DNA of 64,000 bases. Source: SAR92 clade bacterium H231 (GTDB lineage: Bacteria; Pseudomonadota; Gammaproteobacteria; Pseudomonadales; Porticoccaceae). Location of the stretch: assembly GCA_025153775.1 (NCBI GenBank), contig JAOALC010000004.1, positions 434,001 to 498,000 on the forward strand. Reading direction: 5' to 3'. The position numbers were made by a program, and so were the translations under genes. Below are positions 17,458-26,158 of the stretch, piece after piece. Positions within the stretch are counted from its first letter, which is position 1. The number at the start of each line of letters is the position of its first letter. Under the pieces are notes generated by a model. It ran no database searches and was not told the origin of the DNA. It was given only the letters and a program-made list of their open reading frames with translations.

Positions 17458-19125
17458 ATGAGTGATATCGAAATCGCCCGCAGGGCAAAAACCCAGCCCA
17501 TAACTGAAATTGCCAGTAAGTTGGGTATTCCTGAGTCAGCCCTGATACCTTACGGCAGAACCAAAGCAAAAATTGACCCACAGCATATTGCCTCTCTGCA
17601 AGACAAGGCTGATGGCAAACTTATTCTAGTGACTGCAATTACGCCAACACCAGCTGGAGAGGGTAAGACAACTACCTCTGTGGGCCTGACCGATGGCCTT
17701 AACCGAATTGGTAAAGATGCCCTGGTCTGTCTGCGAGAGCCCAGCCTGGGCCCCTGCTTCGGCATGAAGGGCGGCGCGGCGGGCGGCGGCTATGCGCAGG
17801 TAGTGCCCATGGAAGATATCAACCTGCACTTCACCGGTGACTTCCACGCTATTGGCGCAGCCCACAACCTGCTGTCCGCCTTACTAGACAACCATATTCA
17901 CTGGGGCAATAGCCTAGAAATCGACGCCAGACGCATAGTCTGGAAACGTGTGGCCGATATGAATGATCGCGCTCTGCGCAATATTAACTGTGGCCTGGGT
18001 GGTCCGGGCAATGGTTTCCCACGACAGGATGGCTACGATATTACCGTTGCCTCTGAGGTTATGGCGATTTTCTGTCTGGCTACTGATCTAGATGATCTTA
18101 AAAATCGCCTCGATAAGATTGTGGTCGCCTACACCAGAGAGCACAAACCAGTGCATGCAAGTGACATACTGGGTACAGGGGCAATGGCAGTATTGCTCAA
18201 AGATGCCCTGGCACCCAATCTGGTGCAGACATTGGAGAATAATCCGGCCATTATCCACGGCGGCCCCTTCGCCAATATAGCCCATGGCTGCAACTCAGTG
18301 ATAGCTACTAAAGCAAGCCTTAAATTGGCGGACTATGTTGTTACTGAGGCAGGTTTTGGCGCCGACCTTGGCGCTGAGAAATTCTTTGATATCAAATGTC
18401 GCGCCGCCAATCTAAGCCCGGATGTCTCAGTGATTGTTGCCACCACAAGAGCATTAAAAATGCACGGTGGTGTGGCTAAAAATGACTTGGATAGAGAGGA
18501 CCTGGATGCTCTGCGCGACGGCTGCTGTAATCTGGTGCGCCATATAGAAAATGTTAAGTCCTTCGGTGTTCCCGTGGTTGTGGGTATCAATCGATTTACC
18601 TCTGATACAGATGCTGAAATAGCAGTGATTAAAGAAATTGCCGCCGCCAATGGTGTCAAGGCTATTGAGTGCACACACTGGGCCGATGGCGGCGCCGGTA
18701 CCGAGGAACTGGCTCGGGAAGTAGCCAGTCTCGCCGATAGTGGGTCGGCCAGCTTTGCGCCTCTGTACCCAGATGAAATGCCTATCTGGGACAAAATAAA
18801 AACTGTGGCCACCAGGCTATATCGCGCCGATGATATTATTGCCGACCAAAAAATTCGCGACCAGATTCGGAAATTTGAAGAGGACGGCTATGGTCATTTC
18901 CCGGTCTGTATTGCCAAGACCCAGTATAGCTTTTCAACCGACCCCAACCTTAAAGGTGCACCCACAGATCATGTGGTAGCCATTCGTGAAGTGCGGCTCA
19001 GTGCTGGCGCCGGCTTTATAGTGGTAGTCTGTGGCGATATTATGACCATGCCGGGGCTACCCAGAGTGCCTGCGGCCAACAGCATAGCTATGGATGAAAA
19101 TGGTGAGGTCACTGGCCTGTTTTAA
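17458..19125 (+). CDS. fhs: Formate--tetrahydrofolate ligase
   Basis: ATP-dependent ligase interconverting formate + THF and 10-formyl-THF; 555 residues, the usual length. The P-loop-like [12 protein letters not shown] (about 63-73), a [13 protein letters not shown] block, FTGDFHAI and [17 protein letters not shown]-like blocks mark the family clearly. The start has a GGAGAGAG SD. It is divergent from the demethylation operon and overlaps the next gene by 1 nt. Here it probably runs toward formate, recovering ATP from 10-formyl-THF formed by oxidising the methyl carbons. The intermediate dehydrogenase/cyclohydrolase (FolD) is not in the window. Confidence 0.97.
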   Translation: MSDIEIARRAKTQPITEIASKLGIPESALIPYGRTKAKIDPQHIASLQDKADGKLILVTAITPTPAGEGKTTTSVGLTDGLNRIGKDALVCLREPSLGPCFGMKGGAAGGGYAQVVPMEDINLHFTGDFHAIGAAHNLLSALLDNHIHWGNSLEIDARRIVWKRVADMNDRALRNINCGLGGPGNGFPRQDGYDITVASEVMAIFCLATDLDDLKNRLDKIVVAYTREHKPVHASDILGTGAMAVLLKDALAPNLVQTLENNPAIIHGGPFANIAHGCNSVIATKASLKLADYVVTEAGFGADLGAEKFFDIKCRAANLSPDVSVIVATTRALKMHGGVAKNDLDREDLDALRDGCCNLVRHIENVKSFGVPVVVGINRFTSDTDAEIAVIKEIAAANGVKAIECTHWADGGAGTEELAREVASLADSGSASFAPLYPDEMPIWDKIKTVATRLYRADDIIADQKIRDQIRKFEEDGYGHFPVCIAKTQYSFSTDPNLKGAPTDHVVAIREVRLSAGAGFIVVVCGDIMTMPGLPRVPAANSIAMDENGEVTGLF

Positions 19126-19952
19126 TGAGCAATAGTTATAAATGCCCCAACTGTGGCCTGGAGCTGCTGCAACAGCAAGCAGCTCGGAGCTTCAGCTGTG
19201 AAAATAATCACAATTTCGATTTAGCCAAGGAGGGTTATCTCAACCTGCATCTTGCTCAGCATAAGCGCAGCCGCAATCCCGGCGATAGCGATGAGATGAT
19301 TCGCAGCCGCCAGCGATTTTTAAATACTGGACATTATAAATTTCTGGCCGAAGGTCTCATCAAGCAACTCAGCCATATGTCCAGCGAACAGCGGCTTTTG
19401 GATATAGGTTGCGGCGAGGGCTATTATCTCGAACAGATTTACCGCTCCAATCAGTCGCTGCAGCTAGTGGGGCTGGATATCAGCAAAGCTGCTGTTCGCC
19501 TGGCAGCTAAGCGCAAGCTCAGCGCCCAGTTGGCTGTAGATAGCGCATTTAATATGGCTCTGTTTGATCATAGTGTCGACAGTGCTATTTCAGTGTTCTC
19601 ACCTATAAGTCCCGAGGAGGCTGCCAGAGTTATCAAACCTGGTGGCACTCTGATTATGGTTGGACCAGGAGAGCAACATCTCTCTGGCTTGACCGCCCAG
19701 ATATATGACAAAACCATGGCGAGAACAGGTAATTTTGAGGCCCTGGATAGCAGCCAACAGTTTACCCAGCTAGATCAAATTGAGTTGTTGGAGGAACTAC
19801 ATATCCAGGGATCTGCTATTGCCGATCTGCTGCATATGACCCCCTACTACTGGCATGCAAAACCGCAACAACAGGAGCGTTTAAAAAATTTAAACCGTCT
19901 TGAAACCCCTGCACATTTTATTATTCGCCGGTATCAGAATACTCAAACCTAG
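19125..19952 (+). CDS. 23S rRNA (guanine-N1) methyltransferase-like protein (RlmA family)
   Basis: A 275-residue SAM-dependent methyltransferase similar to E. coli RlmA (m1G745 of 23S rRNA). An N-terminal zinc-binding domain has CPNCG and C...H pairs (residues 5-27), followed by the AKEGYLNL block typical of RlmA. The SAM site is LLDIGCGEGYYLEQ near 90-103. The start ATG overlaps the fhs TAA stop by 1 nt (TAATG), so it is translationally coupled to fhs, though a functional link to C1 metabolism is not obvious. Related RlmA(II)/TlrB enzymes modify the neighbouring base, so the exact target is uncertain. Confidence 0.85.
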   Translation: MSNSYKCPNCGLELLQQQAARSFSCENNHNFDLAKEGYLNLHLAQHKRSRNPGDSDEMIRSRQRFLNTGHYKFLAEGLIKQLSHMSSEQRLLDIGCGEGYYLEQIYRSNQSLQLVGLDISKAAVRLAAKRKLSAQLAVDSAFNMALFDHSVDSAISVFSPISPEEAARVIKPGGTLIMVGPGEQHLSGLTAQIYDKTMARTGNFEALDSSQQFTQLDQIELLEELHIQGSAIADLLHMTPYYWHAKPQQQERLKNLNRLETPAHFIIRRYQNTQT

Positions 19953-19958
19953 GGTTAA

Positions 19959-20981
19959 CTAGCGCTTAGAGGCTGCAGCCATATCTGTATAGCGATCCAT
20001 GGGCAACATCATCCTGAAGGTGGTTCCCATCCCCAGCCGAGACATCACTGTGGTGCGTCCGGAATGGGCCTCAACCGCCACCTGAACCTGCTGCAGTCCG
20101 AGCCCACTACCCGTGGCCGATGTCTTAGTGGTGAAGAATGGATTAAATATTTTACTAAGATTTTCGTCGCTAATACCCACACCAGTATCTTCAATATCAA
20201 CCCAGATCATCGAACTATGGGTACCAGTGCGCACTGTAATAGTGCCTTTGGATTCAATTGACTCAACTGCATTAAACAGCAGATTTAAAAATGCCTGAAC
20301 CAACTGACTGCCATCACAGAAAATATTGGGCAGACGACTGTACTGTTTGACGATCTCAGCTTTATAGCGCAATTCACTAGAGGCTATATTGAGTGATCTA
20401 TCCAACAGCCTATTGATATCTTCCTCGGCAATCTCTCGTCGATCAGCGGCGCAAAACTGGGTGACATCCCCTACCAGTGTCTGCACTCTGACAACTGCTT
20501 CATCCGAGTCCTTCAGCAGGCTGCCAATATCAGATTTAATAAAATCAAAATTAATCTTCTTCTTAAGTTTTTTAATGTTTTTGACCTGTGCGGCCTGGGA
20601 TACACCAGTGGATTGCGATAACTCAACAGCCTCAGCTTGCTGTTCTATAAGCCCAAAAATATCCTGGTAATAACTATTCACAGATTTTAAATTTTCCGCA
20701 ATAAAGGCTAGAGGATGAATTATTTCCTCCCCAATACCAGCCAATAACAATCCCAGCTTAGCCATTTTCTCGGAGTGCGCAAGGCGCAATCTAAGCTGCT
20801 CCATATCCTCATTGACCTGACGTAACTTGGCGCTTTTCTCAGCGACGATTTGTGTTCGATACTGCAGTGCAGCGGAGGTTTGATAAAGCTCTGCAGCCAC
20901 CTCTTCCAGTCTTTTCTCTGCAGTCTTGCGAGCTTCAGATTCCCGGCACAGATTTTCGCTGAGCATGTTGGCATCAGTCAT
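19959..20981 (-). CDS. Cytoplasmic sensor histidine kinase with altered H-box
   Basis: A 340-residue protein with no membrane segment. The N-terminal ~75 residues are strongly coiled-coil, followed by a dimerisation helix pair and a HATPase_c domain with intact N-box (QAFLNLLFNAVES), G1 (DTGVGIS) and G2 (TGSGLGLQQV) motifs. The H-box reads LAGIGEEIIHPLAF where family members have GxAHEINNPL: Glu85 replaces the phospho-acceptor His, and the only nearby His is residue 89. It may bind ATP but not autophosphorylate normally. AGGAA lies 8 nt before the ATG. No response regulator gene is adjacent. It converges on the rlmA-like gene with a 6-nt gap. Confidence 0.85.
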   Translation of the reverse strand: MTDANMLSENLCRESEARKTAEKRLEEVAAELYQTSAALQYRTQIVAEKSAKLRQVNEDMEQLRLRLAHSEKMAKLGLLLAGIGEEIIHPLAFIAENLKSVNSYYQDIFGLIEQQAEAVELSQSTGVSQAAQVKNIKKLKKKINFDFIKSDIGSLLKDSDEAVVRVQTLVGDVTQFCAADRREIAEEDINRLLDRSLNIASSELRYKAEIVKQYSRLPNIFCDGSQLVQAFLNLLFNAVESIESKGTITVRTGTHSSMIWVDIEDTGVGISDENLSKIFNPFFTTKTSATGSGLGLQQVQVAVEAHSGRTTVMSRLGMGTTFRMMLPMDRYTDMAAASKR

Positions 20982-21229
20982 AGGTAATTCCTGCAGTCCT
21001 TTTGCTCAGAGACAGCAGCATACTGATACCCGCATCTACAATGCTGGTATGAGATTGATCAGTAAAAAGAAAAATACAGACTGGCAATGGTGTAATCCTC
21101 CCTTTAGTTGCCCGCTTCCCATCCAGTGAAAGCGTAAAACAGACTACTGTTGACCCTACTTCTCACAGAGTGCTCTATTAAAATATAGCCGAATTTCTTC
21201 TCTGCGTTTAACTTAAATTTGGAAACAGG

Positions 21230-21445
21230 TTAGTGACTAAAGTCAAATAGTTGCATGACCTCTACATTCAGAGCGCTGGCAATTTTTTCCAGATTGTCGA
21301 ACCTGGGTCCAAAGATACCCCGCTCCATATTACTAATAGACTCAATACTAAGCTCAGTGGCGTCTGCCAACTGCTCCTGGGTTAAGCCTCTGCCGGTTCT
21401 CAGCGATTTTAATCGACTGCCGAACCTGGTTTTTAAACTAGCCAT
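21230..21445 (-). CDS. Small XRE-type helix-turn-helix regulator
   Basis: A 71-residue single-domain Cro/C1-type DNA-binding protein with start at the ATG at 21445; the frame runs 22 codons further up, but that part is hydrophobic and unlike the family. The HTH core is TQEQLADATELSIESISNMERG, with recognition-helix residues in the second half, followed by the typical FDNLEKIASALNV helix. It is divergent from a glycerate kinase gene across a 352-nt AT-rich region. The target is unknown; autoregulation from that spacer is plausible. Confidence 0.85.
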   Translation of the reverse strand: MASLKTRFGSRLKSLRTGRGLTQEQLADATELSIESISNMERGIFGPRFDNLEKIASALNVEVMQLFDFSH

Positions 21446-21797
21446 AACAGCATTCCCGAAGAAAAAAATGGCATTTAATTTAATTAAAATAATCAATCTA
21501 GCTAAGTCCAACTTCTTATTTAACAGAGTTAAACTTCGTTTTTGTTATAACTGCGATCAGCTTCTCCATAAGCCATTAACAAATGATTATCTGCGGCAAA
21601 ATCGAGTAAGCATCAACTCAGCCGAAGCTGACTTTCAGCCTAAAACTGGAAGCCCTACAGGGCTCTTTTATGTCAGATTTATAGTTATTGGACTATATTA
21701 ATAGCTGGATAGTTTCCCATTAATTGCGCCTATGCTAGGCTACAACAGCGATCCAATTCTCTGCGCCTTTTTAATTATTCACCGATACAAAGAACCT
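21446..21797. promoter_or_regulatory. AT-rich intergenic region between HTH and glycerate kinase genes
   Basis: A 352-nt gene-free stretch. The left half is very AT-rich and holds a TTTAATTAAA palindrome about 30 nt upstream of the HTH gene, a possible autoregulatory operator. The right half contains a short AGCCC-TACA-GGGCT hairpin followed by CTTTTA (21651-21670). I see no convincing ORF or known RNA here. Confidence 0.4.
21651..21670 (+). terminator. Short terminator-like hairpin
   Basis: Stem AGCCC/GGGCT with a TACA loop, followed by CTTTTA on the plus strand. No plus-strand gene lies immediately upstream, so it would end a leader or small transcript, if it terminates anything. Confidence 0.3.
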
Positions 21798-22676
21798 ATG
21801 ACCCCTGCCACAGAAGCCTTTCTCGAACGCAACCAGCTGCCGGAGAGCTATCTGCAGTTTGCTCAGCGCTGGTTTGAACCCTTAGTGGATCAAATTTTTC
21901 AGCAGTATCAAATGCAAAAACGACCGCTGGTATTAGGGATTAATGGCTGCCAGGGCTCAGGTAAATCCACTCTGGCAGACTATCTGTGCAGCATGGTTGC
22001 CGAGCGCCACGCTATAGCCACCGCCAATCTGTCACTGGATGATTTCTATCTACCCCTGAAACAGCGTATGCAGCTATCTGAAACAGTACATCCCCTGTTG
22101 GCAACTCGCGGTGTACCAGGCACCCATGACATAGATCTAGCTATAGAGACCATAGAGCAGCTTGTGGCTGGCAATACCACCAGGATACCCAGATTCGACA
22201 AGAGTATTGATGATCGAGTGCCAGAGAAAGATTTTGACAGAGTTACAGGTCCGGCGGGCTTAATTATTCTTGAGGGCTGGTGTCTGGGCGCCCTGCCCCA
22301 GTCTGATAGCGATTTGCAGCAACCGGTGAATGACCTGGAGAGACTAGAGGACGAGCAGGGTATTTGGCGTCAATATATCAACCTTGCTCTGGCCGGAGGT
22401 TATCAGCAGCTGTTCGCCATGGTCGATCAGTTGATTATGCTGAGAGCACCCTCATTCGATACTGTGTTTCAGTGGCGCTGGCAACAGGAGAGTAAATTGC
22501 AGGAAAAACATAGCCAGACCAATAGATCAGGCCTGATGACAGAACAGCAAGTTTTGAGATTTATTCAATATTTTCAACGTATTACCGAACAGTCTCTGGC
22601 TGAAATGCCTGGCCGCAGCCAGCATGTCTTCCAGCTGGATTTAGATCGACAGATTAGTAACCATACTGCTATTTAG
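21798..22676 (+). CDS. Plant-type D-glycerate 3-kinase-like P-loop kinase
   Basis: A 292-residue P-loop kinase resembling Arabidopsis GLYK and related bacterial and yeast proteins, which phosphorylate D-glycerate to 3-phosphoglycerate. Seen: Walker A GINGCQGSGKSTLA (about 48-61), LSLDDFYLP, the family hallmark TRGVPGTHD, PRFDKSIDDR, and IILEGWCLG. ATG at 21798 is chosen over 21732 because the upstream extension lacks family character. The gene stands alone between a divergent HTH regulator and a convergent CBS gene. If glycine made by the sarcosine genes is turned to serine and hydroxypyruvate, this kinase could finish that route; that link is inference. Confidence 0.8.
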   Translation: MTPATEAFLERNQLPESYLQFAQRWFEPLVDQIFQQYQMQKRPLVLGINGCQGSGKSTLADYLCSMVAERHAIATANLSLDDFYLPLKQRMQLSETVHPLLATRGVPGTHDIDLAIETIEQLVAGNTTRIPRFDKSIDDRVPEKDFDRVTGPAGLIILEGWCLGALPQSDSDLQQPVNDLERLEDEQGIWRQYINLALAGGYQQLFAMVDQLIMLRAPSFDTVFQWRWQQESKLQEKHSQTNRSGLMTEQQVLRFIQYFQRITEQSLAEMPGRSQHVFQLDLDRQISNHTAI

Positions 22677-22710
22677 CTGTGGAATCAGTTTTGAAGCAGC
22701 CTACAAGAAA

Positions 22711-23130
22711 CTAATGGGCAGCGATGCGATTCTGATTAAACTCGCTGATCACACGCAATAACTGGCGGCAGGTAATCTGCCCAACCAGCCGACCATGATC
22801 GAGCACCGGGCGGCGGCGATGACCTTTCTTGAGCATATCATCTGCTACATCCACCAGATCAGCGTGAACATCACAGACATCCACATTGGCTGTCATATAC
22901 TCGCGGGCCTTGCCTACATCACCCGCCTCGTTGTAAGTGGCGGCTAAAATAGCACTCAGGCAATCCATCTCGGAAAGCACACCGACCAGCATTTCCTGAT
23001 CATCAACAACACAAATTCCCGATACCCTGTGCTCTATAATCAGATGAATAGCATCAAAAAGATCTTCATTAGCATGAATTTTTACTGGATCATGAAGCAT
23101 ATAGTCACTGAGATCCACGGAACCTAACAT
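22711..23130 (-). CDS. CBS-domain pair protein
   Basis: A 139-residue protein made of two CBS motifs (about 10-65 and 75-130), with SGICVVDDQEMLVGVLSEMDCL and RRRPVLDHGRLVGQITCRQLL-type strands. Stand-alone CBS pairs usually sense adenine nucleotides. The start at 23130 is fixed by AAGGAG 7 nt upstream; five further codons upstream are excluded. It follows nuoN by 68 nt on the same strand and has an FNR-box-like dyad just before its SD. It could be the last nuo-operon gene or separately controlled. The partner protein is unknown. Confidence 0.85.
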   Translation of the reverse strand: MLGSVDLSDYMLHDPVKIHANEDLFDAIHLIIEHRVSGICVVDDQEMLVGVLSEMDCLSAILAATYNEAGDVGKAREYMTANVDVCDVHADLVDVADDMLKKGHRRRPVLDHGRLVGQITCRQLLRVISEFNQNRIAAH

Positions 23131-23155
23131 AGCTATCTCCTTCACTTAAAATGGG

Positions 23156-23169
23156 CTGATTTAAATCAA
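23156..23169. promoter_or_regulatory. FNR/Anr-box-like dyad upstream of CBS gene
   Basis: CTGATTTAAATCAA matches the FNR/Anr consensus TTGAT-N4-ATCAA at 9 of 10 fixed positions and lies in the spacer between nuoN and the CBS gene, centred about 32 nt before the CBS start codon. That is too close for ordinary class II activation of a leadered transcript, so repression or a chance match must be considered. Confidence 0.35.
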
Positions 23170-23198
23170 CTGCACCTGTATTCCCTGTGGCAAATTCA

Positions 23199-24644
23199 CT
23201 ACAGCGCGCCTGCAAACTCGATAAAGGGCTGTGGCCAGCTACCTAGCGCCAATACCAGCAACAACAAAAGGGCTGCCACAATATCCTGGGCACCAAGGGC
23301 GGCTCTAGACTCTGTTTTAATCATAGTCCCCGAAGTCTTGCTCATGGCAAATATAATGCGCAGATAATAATAGATGGCTATGGCACTACCCAGAACCAGA
23401 GCCCCAAGCAAAACCCAGAGCTGGGATTGAATGGACAGCATGATCAGATAAAACTTACCAATAAATCCAGCGGTTAGAGGTATGCCTGCAAATGACAGCA
23501 TGGCTACGGTAAGCGCGCTGGCCTGAACCGGGTTGCGCCAGAATAGTCCCTCAAATGCACTGAGCATGGATTTACTATCGTCTTCGCCGGCCAGATTGGC
23601 TATGACTGTAAAGGCCGCCAGCGTAGTCACAATATAGGCCGCCAGATAGAAGGTAATGGCCTGACCAATCAACTCACTTGACATGGTACTTTGAGCAGCA
23701 GCCAGAGCAATGAGCACAATGAGTAGATAACCAAAATGAGCAATAGAAGAATAGGCCAGCAGACGCTTGATATTGTCCTGACGCAGAGCCAACCAGTTAC
23801 CCACCAACATAGAGGCCATAGCTACCACAGATAGCGCCATAATCAACGAGTCGTATTGGTAGAGTTGGCCGTCGAGATAAAACCTGGTCAGGGCAACAAA
23901 CACAGCACCTTTGGATACCGTGGCCAAAAAGCCCGTAACCGGTGTAGGTGCGCCCTGATAGACATCGGGCGTCCACATATGAAATGGCACCACAGACAAC
24001 TTAAAGCCCAGCCCGGCAAGTACCATTGCACTGCCAGCCATAAGCACCAGGGGCTCCTGACTGAAGGCCGCAGCAGCTTTGGCACCCATGCCCCCGTAAC
24101 TAAGGTCGCCTGTCGCAGCGTAAATCAGCGCAAAACCAAACAGCAGCATGGCCGAGGCACAGGCCGATAGCACCAGATATTTAATGGCCGCCTCCAACGG
24201 TAGCTCGCCCTTTTCAGGAAACGCGATCATGCCGTACAGAGCTACGCCCATCAGCTCCATACCCAATAGCAGCGAGGCCATATGGCTGGATTGAATCAGC
24301 ACCACTGCACCCAGCACAGATAGCACCAGCAGCAGATAATATTCTTCTTTGCGCTCTCCCTCTGGAGAAAAGCTATCTTTCGAAAGAATAAGTGTTACCA
24401 GAGAGGCCACCAGAATCAGGGTAGTAAAAAACAGCCCCCAGTCGTCCACCATCAACAGCATGGTCACCGGCTGGGTAAATTCGCGGGCGTAGCCAGCTCC
24501 CCAGAGGGTCAGCAAAAAGCCTATTGCAGTGATCCACCAGGCCAACCCCTGATCCCGTTTAATTGAAGCCTGGATCATTAGCACCACAGCCGTCAGTGAC
24601 AGCATCAAAATCGGCATCAACGCCATCAGTTGCCCTGTATTCAT
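23199..24644 (-). CDS. nuoN: NADH-quinone oxidoreductase subunit N
   Basis: Antiporter-like membrane subunit of complex I, 481 residues, with about 14 hydrophobic segments. Seen: family blocks GMELMGVALYGMIAF (containing the membrane Glu), KYLVLSACASAMLLFG and PFHMWTPDVYQGAPTPVTGFLATVSK, with the conserved broken-helix region and Lys residues of the proton channel. It is the last gene of the nuo operon, overlapping nuoM by 4 nt. It sits in the inner membrane and contributes to proton pumping. Confidence 0.97.
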   Translation of the reverse strand: MNTGQLMALMPILMLSLTAVVLMIQASIKRDQGLAWWITAIGFLLTLWGAGYAREFTQPVTMLLMVDDWGLFFTTLILVASLVTLILSKDSFSPEGERKEEYYLLLVLSVLGAVVLIQSSHMASLLLGMELMGVALYGMIAFPEKGELPLEAAIKYLVLSACASAMLLFGFALIYAATGDLSYGGMGAKAAAAFSQEPLVLMAGSAMVLAGLGFKLSVVPFHMWTPDVYQGAPTPVTGFLATVSKGAVFVALTRFYLDGQLYQYDSLIMALSVVAMASMLVGNWLALRQDNIKRLLAYSSIAHFGYLLIVLIALAAAQSTMSSELIGQAITFYLAAYIVTTLAAFTVIANLAGEDDSKSMLSAFEGLFWRNPVQASALTVAMLSFAGIPLTAGFIGKFYLIMLSIQSQLWVLLGALVLGSAIAIYYYLRIIFAMSKTSGTMIKTESRAALGAQDIVAALLLLLVLALGSWPQPFIEFAGAL

Positions 24645-26158
24645 GGCATTGCCTCCACCGAAGTCATTTCAAGCAGACTCTGCAGCACCGGCTGAGCCAT
24701 ATCTAGAACCGGCTGGGGATAGAGCCCAAGACCAATTAGTGCAACCATCATCACCGTCATTGTAAGCATTTCACGGCCGGCGAAATCTACCAGACCATGG
24801 TCCTGAAGCTTTGGATTAGGCTCGCCCTGAAACGATTTCTGCATCAGTATCAGTGAATAGATAGCCCCGGTAATCAAACCCAGTGCAGCCACTGCGGTGA
24901 TCCAGGGGCTGATCTGAAACAGCCCCAACAGCACTAAGAACTCGGCCACAAAGTTACCCAGCCCGGGCAGACCCAAACTGGCCAATACAAAGAACATGGC
25001 CACTGCACCCATGCGCGGCATCTGTTGCCACAGGCCACCCATCTCGCGCATATCTCTGGTATGCAGCCTCTCCTGCAGAGAGCCGGCAATCATAAACAGT
25101 GCCGCAGTACTAAAACCATGGGCTACCATCTGCATCACAGCTCCCTGCAGAGCCAGCTCATTCCATGCATAAACTCCGAGGAGCACAAAGCCCATATGGC
25201 TGACACTGCTGTAGGCAACCAGACGTTTAAAGTCGCTCTGGGAAAAGGCCAGTACCGCGCCGTACACCACTCCAGCAGCACCCAGCGCCATAGCAGTCCA
25301 GGAGAAATCTAGCGCAGCCTCAGGGAACAGGGGTACCGCAAAACGAATCAAGCCATAGGCGCCAGTTTTAAGTAGAATCCCAGCCAGAATTACACTGCCA
25401 GCCGTAGGTGCCTGGGTATGGGCATCAGGCAACCAGGTATGAAAAGGAAAGGCGGGCAACTTGACCACAAAGGCAATAAAGAAGCCAAGCATCAGCCAGT
25501 GGGCAGTCTGTTCAGGCATAGGAGTGTTTAACAAATCGAAGTAGCTAAAGCTCCACTGCCCAGTAGCGCTGTGATTGACCTTGACCAGTGCCAGAGTAGC
25601 CACCAGCATTAGCAGACCGCTGGCCTGGGTAAAAATAAAGAACTTCATGGCCGCATAGCCACGGTTTTCATGGCCCCAGATGGCGATCATAAAGTACATG
25701 GGAATAAGCATCACTTCCCAGAACAGGAAAAACAGGAACAGGTCCAGAGCCATAAATACCCCCAGCACACCGGCTAGGGTCCACAGCAGGTTGGCCTCAA
25801 AGAAGCCGTGCTTGACCGCTATATCTGTCCATGAAGCACTGACAGCTATGGCTCCCAGCACCAAGGTCAGCAGCACCATCAGCAGGCTGATGCCGTCCAG
25901 TGCCAACTCAATACTGATACCAAAGGCGGGAATCCACTGGGCTTTAAAATGCATCAACCAGGTGCTGGGGTCGTCTGGCATGGGTGCCTGTAACTGGGTG
26001 AGAGATGGCATGCCCCAAAGCTCAGATAGCAGATAGGCCAAATCTAGCATAATAACCACCAGGGCTACCCTGCGCGGTATATTCTCTCCAGCCCGCTCAG
26101 ACAGCATGGCAATAACACCACCCAGCAGCAATATCAGAATCAGATTGACCATAACCAT
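24641..26158 (-). CDS. nuoM: NADH-quinone oxidoreductase subunit M
   Basis: Antiporter-like complex I membrane subunit, 505 residues and 14 predicted membrane helices. Seen: the MLIPMYFMIAIWG segment with the conserved Glu helix before it (FLFFLFWEVMLIP), FPFHTWLPDAHTQAPTAGSV, and the KRLVAYSSVSHMGFVLLG block. It overlaps nuoN by 4 nt and shares its start region with the nuoL stop (TAATG-type 1-nt overlap at 26158). The length and motifs are normal. Confidence 0.97.
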   Translation of the reverse strand: MVMVNLILILLLGGVIAMLSERAGENIPRRVALVVIMLDLAYLLSELWGMPSLTQLQAPMPDDPSTWLMHFKAQWIPAFGISIELALDGISLLMVLLTLVLGAIAVSASWTDIAVKHGFFEANLLWTLAGVLGVFMALDLFLFFLFWEVMLIPMYFMIAIWGHENRGYAAMKFFIFTQASGLLMLVATLALVKVNHSATGQWSFSYFDLLNTPMPEQTAHWLMLGFFIAFVVKLPAFPFHTWLPDAHTQAPTAGSVILAGILLKTGAYGLIRFAVPLFPEAALDFSWTAMALGAAGVVYGAVLAFSQSDFKRLVAYSSVSHMGFVLLGVYAWNELALQGAVMQMVAHGFSTAALFMIAGSLQERLHTRDMREMGGLWQQMPRMGAVAMFFVLASLGLPGLGNFVAEFLVLLGLFQISPWITAVAALGLITGAIYSLILMQKSFQGEPNPKLQDHGLVDFAGREMLTMTVMMVALIGLGLYPQPVLDMAQPVLQSLLEMTSVEAMP

